Shown in pieces: positions 54,859 through 63,921 of a stretch of 64,000 bases of DNA. Each line of letters begins with the position of its first letter. Within the stretch, counting starts at the first letter, position 1. Below the pieces are notes generated by a model. The model was not told the origin of the DNA, did no database searches, and worked only from the letters and a program-made list of their open reading frames with translations. The position numbers and the translations under genes are program-made. Origin of the DNA: Sciscionella sediminilitoris. GTDB taxonomy: Bacteria > Actinomycetota > Actinomycetes > Mycobacteriales > Pseudonocardiaceae. The stretch spans positions 202,698 to 266,697 of the forward strand of contig NZ_JALM01000020.1 of the NCBI RefSeq assembly GCF_000737195.2, written 5' to 3'.

Positions 54859-56687
54859 TCCAGGGGATTCGTGGTCTCGGTGAGCATGGCGGCGAGCCAG
54901 TCGAGTCCTTTGTGGACAGTCGAATCCGGGTCGGCGCCCTGCTCGGGGATTGCTCCGGGAAGGTTCTCCGGCCATGGGCGGTACCCGGGGTCGAGCAGCC
55001 CCCGCCAGAGCCGGATCTCGGCGGCGGACGGCGCGCGTTGCTGTTCGCGGGCGCGCAGCAGTTCGAGCAGCCTGCGGTAGTTTCCCGGCACGGTGGCCAG
55101 CTCGAGCAGCACGGTGACGGCGGTTTCGGCGAGGCGGGACTCGGCGTTCCTGGTGAGGTGTTCGAGTCGGGTCAGGGCCTCGGCGGGACTCGTGTGCACG
55201 AGGGTTTCCACGCAGAGATCGAGCACGGTTGCGGCGAGCGCGGCACCGGTTTCCGGATCCCTGGCCCATTCGAGTGTCCGGGCGCTGGTGCCGAGCGCGT
55301 GTTCCCCGGTGCGCCACAGCCCGGCGAGCACGGTGCATGCGGCCGCCCGCAGTCGCCCGTTCACCGCGTTCGGCCCGGTCCGCCAGCCGCGCACGGTGGC
55401 GAGCAGATCCTCGGTGCGCATGCTGGCCCCGGCATGGCGGAGATAGCCGTGCAGCAGCACGGTGCGCCCGGCCCGGTCCAGGCGCGGATGACTGAGCATG
55501 GTGGTGAGCCACGCGGTGAACTGCGGGCGCAGCCGCGGATAGTTCGCCCAGAAATGCGCGGCTACCAGTTCGGCATAGCCCTCGTTGGGGAACCGGACCT
55601 GCCGCCGCTCGTCGAGTTCGGCCCCGATCTCGGTGAACCGCTGCATCAGGTCGGGTCCGCGCAGCAGGGGAGCCTCCTCGGCCGCGCCCAGCCGCAGCGC
55701 GAGCGCTTCCGCGGCGTCCTCGAGCAGCTCCGCGTGCCCGCCGGGCAGCATGGCGGCGGCGAACAGCAGCGCGCGGTCCCGTTCCTCGCGCAGTCCGCGA
55801 ACCTGATCGGCCACCTCGATCGCGGGCAGGGTCAGTGCGCGCAATCCCGCCTCGATGCGCCGCTCGATCCCGGTGTCCGGGGAGCGCGCGGTGTTCCCGG
55901 CCAGGTGGGCGAGCTGGCGCATGGTGTAGGCGGTGAACGGGATGCGCAGGCTGCGCTCGGGAAGGGTGCCGCGCCCGCAGCGCACCCCTTCGGCACGCAG
56001 ATGCCGCAGCAGCACGGTCGCCGGATCCGGCCGGTCCAGCCGCACCAGCTGGGCGCGCAGTTCCTCGGCCAAGTAGGGCTCGTGCCCGGTGCGCAGCAGC
56101 ACCACGAGCGCACCCGAGCGTTCCCGGGCCAGCCAGCACAACCCGGCCAGGGTGCGGCGCAGTTCGCGCACCTCGCGGGCCTCGAGGGCGCGCAGGTCGA
56201 GCAGTAACCGGTCACCTTCCTCGATACCGCCGTCGGAGGCGAGCTCCCCGGCGAACGGTTCGCGCACCGCCGCATCTCCGGCGGGCACATCGTGCAGCAG
56301 CATCAGCGCCGCGCTGCGCCGGCCGACCCCGCGCGGCCCGCTGAGCAGCACGGCGCCGTGTTCGCGCAGCGCGGCGGCGGCCCCGGCGTACCCTTCCGGC
56401 GGCACGAACCGCCCGCGCAGCCAGGCCAGGTGCGCCGTGCTCACCGGAGGCGCCACCACGCTGGGCTGCCCGGTGCCACCGCGCTGTTCGGCATCACTGT
56501 GCTGTTCGGTGCCACTGGGCTGCCCGGTGCCACCGTGCTGTTCGGTGCCGATGAGCAGGATCGTGCTGTCCCGGATGGTGCCGTGGAACTGGTGCCCGCT
56601 CCCGGTGTGCACATCCCCGGCGGTGTCGTTGACCAGCAGCCGTACATCCCCGGTCACACTGCCGAGCCCGCCGTGCCCTCGGGTCAT
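54855..56687 (-). CDS. P-loop-type NTPase with altered Walker A, TIR operon
   Basis: 610 aa. A Gly-rich N-terminal segment (residues 1-75) containing an 18-residue direct repeat, then a NTPase domain whose Walker A reads LLSGPRGVGRRSA (residues 115-126; Arg replaces the usual Lys), with DRLLLDLRALEA as probable Walker B. Residues about 300-610 are helical and repeat-like. Resembles STAND-type sensor ATPases. ATG 56687 overlaps the TIR stop; a TTG further upstream is not used here. Likely partner or sensor for the TIR protein. Confidence 0.75.
   Translation of the reverse strand: MTRGHGGLGSVTGDVRLLVNDTAGDVHTGSGHQFHGTIRDSTILLIGTEQHGGTGQPSGTEQHSDAEQRGGTGQPSVVAPPVSTAHLAWLRGRFVPPEGYAGAAAALREHGAVLLSGPRGVGRRSAALMLLHDVPAGDAAVREPFAGELASDGGIEEGDRLLLDLRALEAREVRELRRTLAGLCWLARERSGALVVLLRTGHEPYLAEELRAQLVRLDRPDPATVLLRHLRAEGVRCGRGTLPERSLRIPFTAYTMRQLAHLAGNTARSPDTGIERRIEAGLRALTLPAIEVADQVRGLREERDRALLFAAAMLPGGHAELLEDAAEALALRLGAAEEAPLLRGPDLMQRFTEIGAELDERRQVRFPNEGYAELVAAHFWANYPRLRPQFTAWLTTMLSHPRLDRAGRTVLLHGYLRHAGASMRTEDLLATVRGWRTGPNAVNGRLRAAACTVLAGLWRTGEHALGTSARTLEWARDPETGAALAATVLDLCVETLVHTSPAEALTRLEHLTRNAESRLAETAVTVLLELATVPGNYRRLLELLRAREQQRAPSAAEIRLWRGLLDPGYRPWPENLPGAIPEQGADPDSTVHKGLDWLAAMLTETTNPLE
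56461..56547 (-). repeat. 54-nt direct repeat in the NTPase gene
   Basis: The 20-mer at 56461-56480 recurs at 56515-56534, and flanking bases also match, encoding two GTEQH..GTGQPS-type segments 18 residues apart. A coding minisatellite in the variable N-terminal linker. Confidence 0.75.
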
Positions 56688-57319
56688 GGGCAACCGTCCG
56701 CGCCGAGCAGCCCGTCCCGCCGGGCGTGGCGCTCCGGGCAGGGGGCGGCATTGATCACCGCGCCGGAGCCGAAGACGATGGTGCCGACATTGCCCGCGAT
56801 GTGCCCGATGCCGCCGAACCGCACCTGCTTCTCGGATTCCCCGGACTGCCCGGCCGTCTCGGGCACGAACCGGCGCACCGCATCGGCAAGGCGCTCCAGA
56901 TCGGCGTCGATGGTGCGATGGTTGACCCGCACGTACTGGCAGCGGGCCAGTCCGGCCAACGGCCCGGGCAGCTGCGCGGTCTCCAGCCGCGGTGTGTTGT
57001 CCACGAGCACCGGGACGACCGCGATCCCGAGCCCGAGCGCTTCCTGGATCTCCCTGCGCGGCCAGTCCGCTGGGTCGTCCACGAGCCTGCGCCCGTCCTG
57101 CCCGCGGGCGAACCAGCGGGCCCCGATCACCGCGAGCAGTACCCGCGCCCCGCGCACCCCGCGCACCAGTCCCTCGGGGAAATCCTCACCCGGCTCGATG
57201 GATTTGCTCGCGCGGAACACCTCGGCGCGCCCGAACCGCCCGGCGAGGTCCCGCTCGATCATCGCGGCGAGCCCTGCCTCGTCTCCCGTGCGATAGTTGA
57301 CGAACACACTCCAGGACAC
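56684..57319 (-). CDS. TIR-domain protein, candidate NAD-cleaving effector
   Basis: 211 aa. Starts VSWSVFVNYRTGDE (TIR beta-A), box 2-like VFRASKSIEPGEDFPEGL, and DWPRREIQEALGLGIAVVPVL, which lines up with SARM1 [20 protein letters not shown]; Glu90 is the catalytic Glu there. Residues 150-211 form a Gly-rich tail (QVRFGGIGHIAGNVGT). GTG 57319 chosen because GGGAGG is 5 nt upstream. Between the HTH-TPR regulator (46 nt) and the NTPase (ATGA overlap). Confidence 0.85.
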   Translation of the reverse strand: MSWSVFVNYRTGDEAGLAAMIERDLAGRFGRAEVFRASKSIEPGEDFPEGLVRGVRGARVLLAVIGARWFARGQDGRRLVDDPADWPRREIQEALGLGIAVVPVLVDNTPRLETAQLPGPLAGLARCQYVRVNHRTIDADLERLADAVRRFVPETAGQSGESEKQVRFGGIGHIAGNVGTIVFGSGAVINAAPCPERHARRDGLLGADGCP

Positions 57320-57364
57320 AGTGGTCCTCCCAAACGATTCTTCCGACACCCATGAACTGCCCGG

Positions 57365-58576
57365 TCAGCTCGCCAGTCGCTCGAGCCGCTCGGCGAGCTC
57401 CACCGCCTGTCCCTCGCCGCGGTAACGGCGCAGGCTCCGGGAACACTGGCGGACATCCAGGGCCACGGTCGCCGAACCGACGGCCTGGATGTCGTCGGCG
57501 AAGCGGCCGAGTCTGAGATGCGCGCCCCGCAGGTCCTCGGCGCCGACGCAGGAGAGCACCGCGCGGATGCCGAATCTCGCGCGGGCCCGCCGCGCGTCCG
57601 GGGCGAGCCGGTCGATTTCCTTGTCCAGCAGGGAAATCGCCTTCTCGTGCTCGCCGAGTTCGGTGGCGCACCAGCCCTCGGTCATGCTCACCTGGTCCGG
57701 GACGTGGATCGAACCGAGCGCCATCGCGTCGGGTTCCTCGGCCACCGCGAGCGAACGCGCGCGGTCCACGCTGCGCCTGCTGTTCGCCTCATCGAAGGCG
57801 AGCGCGTATCCCTGCGCCTGGCGTTGCGCCGCCCGGCAGCGCACCCGGGGATCGATCCGCTCATCGCCGACCAGCGCCTCGGTCAGCTCGATCGTGCGCC
57901 GCGCCCAGCCGGCGTAGTAGGCGATCAGCGCCCTGCGGAGCACGAGATTCGGCAGCAGCTCGGTGTATCCGGATTCCTTGGCCATCTGCTCGGCGAGCGT
58001 GATCCACCGCTCGGCCATCCCGGCGTCCCCGGCCTCCTGCTGCATCCACGCCGCGTACTCCGCGCTGCGCGCCCCGAGCCGCAGTGCGGACCTGCGGGCG
58101 GCTTCGTCCCCGGTGCCGAGTGCCTGCTGCTGGGCACCGGCGCACACTCCCGGAAGCAGGGCGAGCGCCATGTTCGCGTCCCCGCGCTGCCCCATCTGCC
58201 GCGCGTGCAGGAAGCACTCCCGCAGCCCGGCGAGGACTCCCTCGTCGGCGGCACCGGCCCGCGCCGGAAGCCCGAGCGGGAGCAGCGAGGACAGCGCCGC
58301 TCCCGCCGAGGCACACAGCACCCGGCGCCGGGTCCACGCCCCGGGCGGACCATCCGCTCTTCGGCTCGCCTCAAAGGCAGGCAGCAGTTCTCCCGCGCAG
58401 CCAAGCGCCGCCTCGCAGGCGCGCACCAGTTCGAAGTGCGGGTTGCGCTCCCCCGATTCCAGGCGGGATATCTGGCCTACGCTCTTGCCCACGAGCCCGG
58501 CGAGCGCACCCTGAGTCATCCCGGCCCGCTCCCGCGCCCTGCGCAGCACCACCCCGAACGACTCCCGCTCGCTCAT
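57365..58576 (-). CDS. XRE-type HTH regulator with TPR domain
   Basis: 403 aa. HTH at residues 8-60 (FGVVLRRARERAGMTQGALAGLVGKSVGQIS-type, split here: RERAGMTQGALAG, SRLESGERNPHFE), then TPR-like helices to the end. Resembles streptomycete Rgg/AfsR-like and BldD-distinct regulators with TPR sensors. ATG 58576 behind AGAAGGGG. First gene of the HTH-TIR-NTPase-membrane protein operon; a perfect 14-bp palindrome 59 bp upstream is its likely operator. Confidence 0.85.
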   Translation of the reverse strand: MSERESFGVVLRRARERAGMTQGALAGLVGKSVGQISRLESGERNPHFELVRACEAALGCAGELLPAFEASRRADGPPGAWTRRRVLCASAGAALSSLLPLGLPARAGAADEGVLAGLRECFLHARQMGQRGDANMALALLPGVCAGAQQQALGTGDEAARRSALRLGARSAEYAAWMQQEAGDAGMAERWITLAEQMAKESGYTELLPNLVLRRALIAYYAGWARRTIELTEALVGDERIDPRVRCRAAQRQAQGYALAFDEANSRRSVDRARSLAVAEEPDAMALGSIHVPDQVSMTEGWCATELGEHEKAISLLDKEIDRLAPDARRARARFGIRAVLSCVGAEDLRGAHLRLGRFADDIQAVGSATVALDVRQCSRSLRRYRGEGQAVELAERLERLAS

Positions 58577-58634
58577 CACCGAGCCCCTTCTCTTCGGCGA
58601 CGGGGTCACCGCCGCACCGAAAGCTGGCCTGACT

Positions 58635-58648
58635 CAGTGTGCACACTG
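58635..58648. promoter_or_regulatory. Perfect 14-bp palindrome CAGTGTGCACACTG
   Basis: Lies in the 207-bp gap upstream of the XRE gene (ATG 58576), in a position to overlap its promoter. XRE proteins commonly bind palindromes of this length, so autoregulation is plausible. The rest of the gap shows no gene; a direct repeat CAAATG occurs at about 58683 and 58698. Confidence 0.55.
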
Positions 58649-58783
58649 CGCACGTTTCCGGTAAGCCCCCGAAAGCGCTAGACAAATGACAACTGGCAAA
58701 TGCCGATCTGAGCAGCGCAAACGGATCCGGGCGTTGAGGCGAGAGTCCCCCATGGTGGACGAAGGACGGGCGGCGAACACGTC

Positions 58784-60082
58784 TCACATGGCCGCCTCCA
58801 CCGCCGAGGGACGTTGCGCGGAGCGGCCCCGCCACCCGGTCTCGGGGTAGCTCAGCGCACCGAGCAGGGACACCACCGAGGCGGCGAGGACATAGACCGG
58901 GATCGCCATCGGGGTTCCGCTCGCCGCGACCAGTCCGGTGAGGATCAGCGGGGTGGCACCGCCGAAGACCGAGACGGCCACGGTGTAGCCCAGCGAGATC
59001 CCGGTGTAGCGCACCCGAGCGGGGAACGACTCGGCGATCGCGCAGGAGATCACCCCGCAGTTGATGGCCAGCCCGAGGTTGAGCAGCAGATAGCCGCAGA
59101 TCACGCTCACCGGATCGCCCCGCGCCGCGAGCAGGTACACCGGGATCGCCAGCGCGCCCTGGGCGATGGGACCGGCCACCAGGAACGGTTTCTGCCTGCC
59201 GATCCGGTCGGCGAGCCGCCCGCACACCAGGATGCCGATCGCGCCGACGAGGGAACCCACCAGCATCCCGGCGTACACCAGCGATTGCGGGACCCCGGCC
59301 TCGCGCACGAGATAGGCGGGGAAGAACCCGGCCTGCAGATAGGTGACCGAGGTGCCGACCACGATCATCGCGATGATCTTGAGCACCGAGCGCCAGTGCT
59401 GGCGCAGCACCACGCCCAGCGGTGCCCGCTCCGGATGCTCCGCCGCCCGGGTGAATTCCTCCGCCTCGCTCAACCGCAACCGCAGATAGAGGCCGATCAG
59501 GCCGAGCGGAAGGGTGAGCAGGAAGGGGATGCGCCAGCCCCAGTCGTTCAGCGCGGTGCCGGACATGCTGACCGCGAGGATCATGCCGATACCGGTCGAG
59601 GCCACCGTGGCGAACAGCTGGGTCGCGTTCTGCCAGCTGCCGTAGAACGCGCGCCTGCCATCCGGTGCTCCCTCGATCATGACCGTGGTGGCCCCGCCGA
59701 ACTCGCCGCCGGTGCAGAATCCCTGGGCCACCCGCGCGATCACCAGCACCACCGGAGCGGCGATCCCGATCGAGCCCGTCGCGGGAAGCACCCCGATCAC
59801 GAAGGTGGCCACCGAGATCCCCACGATCGTCACCGCGAGCGCGCCCCGCCTGCCGAGCCGGTCCCCGAAATGCCCGAACACCACCGCGCCGAGCGGTCGG
59901 AACACGAACGAGACCGCGAAACCGGCGAAGGTCAGCAGCAGGGACGCCTTTCCTTCCACCGGGAAGAAATTCAGTGCGATCGCGGTGGTGAAGATGCCGT
60001 ACAGGCCGAATTCGAAGAAATCGATGAAGTTGCCGACCGAGGCCGCGAGCACCCGCTTGCGCCGCATCACCGTGTCCGTCAT
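58784..60082 (-). CDS. MFS transporter, metabolite:H+ symporter type
   Basis: 432 aa, 12 helices. VGNFIDFFEFGLYGIFT and GRRGALAV plus QGFCTGGEFGGATTVMIEGAP are marks of the MHS family (citrate, alpha-ketoglutarate, shikimate, tricarballylate carriers). ATG 60082. Downstream of the LysR gene on the same strand; probably imports the acid that PrpF and the second carrier handle. Confidence 0.9.
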   Translation of the reverse strand: MTDTVMRRKRVLAASVGNFIDFFEFGLYGIFTTAIALNFFPVEGKASLLLTFAGFAVSFVFRPLGAVVFGHFGDRLGRRGALAVTIVGISVATFVIGVLPATGSIGIAAPVVLVIARVAQGFCTGGEFGGATTVMIEGAPDGRRAFYGSWQNATQLFATVASTGIGMILAVSMSGTALNDWGWRIPFLLTLPLGLIGLYLRLRLSEAEEFTRAAEHPERAPLGVVLRQHWRSVLKIIAMIVVGTSVTYLQAGFFPAYLVREAGVPQSLVYAGMLVGSLVGAIGILVCGRLADRIGRQKPFLVAGPIAQGALAIPVYLLAARGDPVSVICGYLLLNLGLAINCGVISCAIAESFPARVRYTGISLGYTVAVSVFGGATPLILTGLVAASGTPMAIPVYVLAASVVSLLGALSYPETGWRGRSAQRPSAVEAAM

Positions 60083-60195
60083 ACCCGGCGACCTCCCTGT
60101 CCTCGGCGAGCGGATGCCCGCGCTACTGCCAATAGACCAAACCGGGCAGCGGTCCGACAAGACCGGAAAGCACGCGAATGGCACCATTCACTCGG

Positions 60196-61155
60196 TCAGC
60201 GGCCCCGTTCGCTCGGGACCGCGCCGAGACTGCCCCGCCGCGGAGCGGGACCGGCGAACTTCGCCGCGACCGAACCCAGGACCTCGATCATGGCGAGCGC
60301 CGCCGGGGTCGGTGACCGATTGTCCATGTGTGCCAACAGGATCCGCCGGGTCGGCGCGGGCACCCCGGTCGGGAACCCGGCCAGCCGCACATCGCTTCGC
60401 CGGTTGGCGAGGGCGAGCCGGGGTGCGATCGCGATCCCCAGTCCGGCGGCGACCATGGCCTGAGCCTCCTGGTAGTCGTGCGATTCGTAGGAGATCTCGG
60501 GTTCGAAACCGGCCAGCCGGCAGCTGCGGCGCAGCACCTCGGCGACCGGATGATTGTCCGCGCGGATGATCCACTGCTGCCCGGCGAGGTCCGCGAGCCG
60601 CAGCCGCCGGTCCAGCAGTTCGGAATCGGCGGGCAGCACGAGCATGCTCGGGTCATCGAGCAGCTTGGTCATGCGCAGCGCGGGATCGGTGATCCGGTTC
60701 CATTCGTAGTCCCACAGCATCGCGAGCTCGGTTTCCCCGGTGTGCAGTGAATCGATGAGCTCGGCGAGCAGCGCGGAGTACACCCCGGTGCGGGTGCCGG
60801 GATGTTTGCGGGCGAACCTGGTGAGCGCGAGCGGGAGCAGCGAGGCGCTCGCGGTCGGGAAGGAACCGAGTCGCAGGGTGCCCCGTTCCAGGCGGGCGAA
60901 CGAGTCGAGATCGGCCTGCGCGGCCCGCAGTTCGCGCCGGATCGTGCGCCCCCGCTCGGCCAGCGCGCTGCCCGCCGCGGTCAGCCGCACCCCGCGGGGC
61001 AGCCGGTGCAGCAGCGGTTGTCCCGCCTCCTGCTCCAGCCTGGTCATCTGCTGCGAGGCGGCGGAGGCCGTCATACCGAGCGTTTCGGCGGCCGCGGTGA
61101 GCGAACCGTGCTCGGCGATCGCGGTCAGCAACGACAGTCTGCGGGCGTCCACCAT
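60196..61155 (-). CDS. LysR-family transcriptional regulator
   Basis: 319 aa, intact HTH (ARRLSLLTAIAEHGSL, MTASAASQQMTRLEQEAG) and LysR effector domain. Divergent from the prpF-like gene over an 80-bp gap with a palindromic T-N11-A-type site, so likely activates prpF and the carriers in response to an organic acid. Confidence 0.92.
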   Translation of the reverse strand: MVDARRLSLLTAIAEHGSLTAAAETLGMTASAASQQMTRLEQEAGQPLLHRLPRGVRLTAAGSALAERGRTIRRELRAAQADLDSFARLERGTLRLGSFPTASASLLPLALTRFARKHPGTRTGVYSALLAELIDSLHTGETELAMLWDYEWNRITDPALRMTKLLDDPSMLVLPADSELLDRRLRLADLAGQQWIIRADNHPVAEVLRRSCRLAGFEPEISYESHDYQEAQAMVAAGLGIAIAPRLALANRRSDVRLAGFPTGVPAPTRRILLAHMDNRSPTPAALAMIEVLGSVAAKFAGPAPRRGSLGAVPSERGR

Positions 61156-61160
61156 GCACC

Positions 61161-61181
61161 GAGTTTAGCTGAGCTTAACTC
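61161..61181. promoter_or_regulatory. 21-bp near-perfect palindrome (LysR operator)
   Basis: GAGTTTAGCT-G-AGCTTAACTC, one mismatched pair in ten, 6 bp from the LysR ATG and in the divergent promoter with the prpF-like gene. Fits a LysR regulatory binding site. Confidence 0.65.
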
Positions 61182-61235
61182 GACCTAAAGGTTTCGCTAT
61201 TGTGCTAAATCCAGGGTCGCGGGCATGGTCGGCGC

Positions 61236-62312
61236 ATGCACGTTTCCGCGAGCCTCGTCCGTGGTGGCACGAGCAAGTGCTGGCTGTTCGACCACCGCGA
61301 TGTCCCGGCCACCCTGGACGGTATCGAGCGGCTGCTCGTCGACGCCTACGGTGCCGCCGATCCGGGCCAGCTCGATGGTGTCGGCGGGGCGACCCCGACC
61401 ACCTCGAAAGCGGCCGTGATCGCTCCCTCCAAGCGGCCGGGTATCGATGTGGACTACCTGTTCGGGCAGGTCGGAATCGGATCCGGCCGGGTGGAATGGG
61501 GCAGCAACTGCGGCAACTGCGCGACCGCGATCGCGCTGTGGTCGGTGCGCACGGGCCTCGTTCCGGTCACCGGGGACCGCACCGAAGTGGCACTGCGCAA
61601 CACCAATACCGGCGCGGTGCTGCGCGCTGAGGTGGACACCGAAGGCGGGGTGCTGCCCGAGTTCGGCGAGCAGACGGTGCCGGGAACCCGGGCACGCGGA
61701 GTGCGGGTCGGGCTGAGTTTCCTGAACCCCGTGAGCGCGCCGCCGCCGAGCCCGCGCGAACGGCTGGGGGACGCCGTGGTGAGCATGCTCGACGCGGGCG
61801 CGCCGATGGTGCTCGTCGACGCGGAACACGCGGGGCGGACCGGGGCCGAGACACCGGCCGAGCTGCGTGCGGATGTGCCGTGGCTGTGCGGAATCCGGCA
61901 GGCCGCGGCACCCCGGTTCGGTATCGCCGAGCCCGGTGACGCGGCGCCGAAGGTCGGTTATGTCGGCGTTCCGGTCGACTACCTGAGCAGCACCGGACAG
62001 TGGATCGGCGCGCAGGACTACGACGTGTCCGCGCGCATGCTCTCGATGCGGGATCCGCATCCGGTGATCGGCCTGACCTCGGCGGTCGGCATCGCGACGG
62101 CGAACCTGCTGGACGGTTCGGTCGTGCACGCGCGTTCGGCCGCGCCCGGTGCGGCCACACTGCGGATCGGCACCGCGGGCGGAGTACTCACCGTGCACTG
62201 CTCGGAGTTCGCCGACGGCCTTCCCCGCACGATCACCGTCCGCCGCGCGGCGCGGATCATCTGCGAGGCACAATTGTTCGTCCCGGAACCGGTGCTGACC
62301 GTTTCCGCATGA
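61236..62312 (+). CDS. PrpF-family aconitate/methylaconitate or oxalomesaconate isomerase
   Basis: 358 aa, full length. SLVRGGTSKCWLF (N-terminal PrpF motif), TTSKAAVIAPS, WGSNCGNCATAIAL with active-site Cys/Lys features of the diaminopimelate-epimerase-like fold. Moves a double bond in tricarboxylates; PrpF works in the 2-methylcitrate route, relatives in gallate/protocatechuate 4,5-cleavage or aconitate use. No prpC/D or ring-cleavage gene nearby, so the route is open. Followed by a second MFS carrier. Confidence 0.9.
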   Translation: MHVSASLVRGGTSKCWLFDHRDVPATLDGIERLLVDAYGAADPGQLDGVGGATPTTSKAAVIAPSKRPGIDVDYLFGQVGIGSGRVEWGSNCGNCATAIALWSVRTGLVPVTGDRTEVALRNTNTGAVLRAEVDTEGGVLPEFGEQTVPGTRARGVRVGLSFLNPVSAPPPSPRERLGDAVVSMLDAGAPMVLVDAEHAGRTGAETPAELRADVPWLCGIRQAAAPRFGIAEPGDAAPKVGYVGVPVDYLSSTGQWIGAQDYDVSARMLSMRDPHPVIGLTSAVGIATANLLDGSVVHARSAAPGAATLRIGTAGGVLTVHCSEFADGLPRTITVRRAARIICEAQLFVPEPVLTVSA

Positions 62313-62331
62313 GATAAGGATTGTTCCACCA

Positions 62332-63717
62332 ATGACGATGGAAACGATCGCGGCCCGGATCGACCGGCTGCCCAGTTCCCGGTTCCACCGCGGTGTGGTG
62401 CTCAGTCTCGCGTTCATCTATTTCTTCGAGTTCGCGGACAGCAACGCGTTCTCCTATGCCGCGCCCGCACTGCGCGAACACCTCGGCCTCGGTATCGGCT
62501 CGATCGCGCTGGTCACCTCGGCCACCTTCCTCGGTATGTTCTGCGGGGCGGTCGGTGCCGGGCGGTTCGCCGACCGGGTGGGACGGCGCAGAGGGCTGAT
62601 CGTGGCCACCGCGGTGTTCACCGTGTTCTCCCTGCTGAACGCGCTCGCCTGGTCCACGGGGGCGCTGCTGGCCGCCCGGTTCGCCACCGGGATCGGGCTG
62701 GCCGCGATGACCGTGTGCGCGAACACCTATCTCGCCGAGCTGATGCCACCGGCCCGGCGCGGCAAGGCGCAGGCGATCGTGAGCTTCATCGGCCATCTCG
62801 GCATTCCCGCGATGGCGTTCGCCGCGAAACTGGTGGTTCCGCTCGGCGAACACGGCTGGCGCCTGGTGTTCTGCATCGGTGCCGTCGGCGCGCTCGCGCT
62901 CCCGCTCGTGGCCCGGCTGCCGGAATCACCGCGCTGGCTCTACAGCACCGGCCGCACCGAGCAGGCCGTGCGGGCGCTGACCGCGATCGAGCGCAGGGTC
63001 GCCGCCTCCGGGCATCCACTTCCCGAACCGGTTCCGGTTCCCTCGGGCGGCGGTGCGGGCGAGCGCGTCACCCGGCCGTATCGCGCACTGTTCTCCCCGG
63101 GGCTGCGCCGATCCACCCTGGTGCTCGCGGTCGTGTGGATCTTCACCACCCTCGGCTACTACGGGTTCCTCACCTGGGTGCCCACCCTGCTCGCCGATCA
63201 GGGCATCTCCGTCGTGGACAGTCTCGGCTACACCACCCTGATCACGCTCGGCGCCGCACCAGGCGCCCTGCTCGCCTGGCCCATCTCCGCGTGGCTCGGG
63301 CGCAGGCTCGGGATCGCACTCGTCTGCGTGCTCGCCGCGATCTGCGGGCTGGTGTACGGACTCTCGTTCAATCCGGTCCTCGTGGTCGTGTTCGGTTTCT
63401 GCATGGCCGCGCTGCTGATGGCCTTCGGGGCGCAGATGTACACCTACAGCCCCGAACTGTTCCCGACCGCGCTGCGCAACACCGGAAACGGTCTGGTGTA
63501 CGGACTCGGGCGACTGTCCAATGTGTTCGGTCCGATGATGATCGCCGCCGTGTACGGGTTCGCCGGTTACCAGAGCGTGTTCGTCTACATTGGACTGTGC
63601 TGGCTGATCAGCGCGGCAGCCCTGGTGTTCTTCGCACCGCGCAAGGTTTCCGGCGGGCTCACCGAATCCCTTGGGGAACAGAAGGAAACGGTTGTCGGGT
63701 ACCGCTCACCCGCCTAG
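62332..63717 (+). CDS. MFS transporter, aromatic-acid/sugar-porter-like
   Basis: 461 aa, 12 helices with GRFADRVGRRRGLIV, YLAELMPPARRGKAQ and RLPESPRWLYSTGR motifs of the sugar-porter/AAHS groups. 19 nt after the prpF-like gene, same operon. Probable importer of the organic acid processed by PrpF. Confidence 0.9.
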   Translation: MTMETIAARIDRLPSSRFHRGVVLSLAFIYFFEFADSNAFSYAAPALREHLGLGIGSIALVTSATFLGMFCGAVGAGRFADRVGRRRGLIVATAVFTVFSLLNALAWSTGALLAARFATGIGLAAMTVCANTYLAELMPPARRGKAQAIVSFIGHLGIPAMAFAAKLVVPLGEHGWRLVFCIGAVGALALPLVARLPESPRWLYSTGRTEQAVRALTAIERRVAASGHPLPEPVPVPSGGGAGERVTRPYRALFSPGLRRSTLVLAVVWIFTTLGYYGFLTWVPTLLADQGISVVDSLGYTTLITLGAAPGALLAWPISAWLGRRLGIALVCVLAAICGLVYGLSFNPVLVVVFGFCMAALLMAFGAQMYTYSPELFPTALRNTGNGLVYGLGRLSNVFGPMMIAAVYGFAGYQSVFVYIGLCWLISAAALVFFAPRKVSGGLTESLGEQKETVVGYRSPA

Positions 63718-63920
63718 CTCCCGCCGCGACCACCGGTGTCGGCCCGTGCCCGTCGACCAAGTGAATCCCGCATCGATACCGGTAACCGATGCCCTCACCC
63801 ATCAATGCGCAGCACACCACCGCACCACTTGCCAGACAAGACCTAGCCGCCCACTACTCCGTTCAGGCGATTCTCTGGTGAATGGCGGGAATCCGCGTTG
63901 GTGGTTGGTATTATAGATGT
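63718..63920. other. Intergenic region before the second DUF222 gene
   Basis: 203 bp with no gene. The last 20 bp match the leaderless promoter layout of the first DUF222 gene. No terminator hairpin seen after the carrier. Confidence 0.4.
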
Positions 63921-63921
63921 A
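63909..63921 (+). promoter_or_regulatory. -10 element of a probable leaderless transcript (second DUF222 gene)
   Basis: TATTAT at 63909-63914 ends 6 nt before ATG 63921, mirroring 2783-2796. No ribosome site. Confidence 0.5.

Noticed and set aside
54855..57319. FxSxx peptide system with TIR-like FxsC
   Set aside because: The small companion protein lacks the FxSxx C-terminus and no FxsB-type radical SAM gene is nearby.
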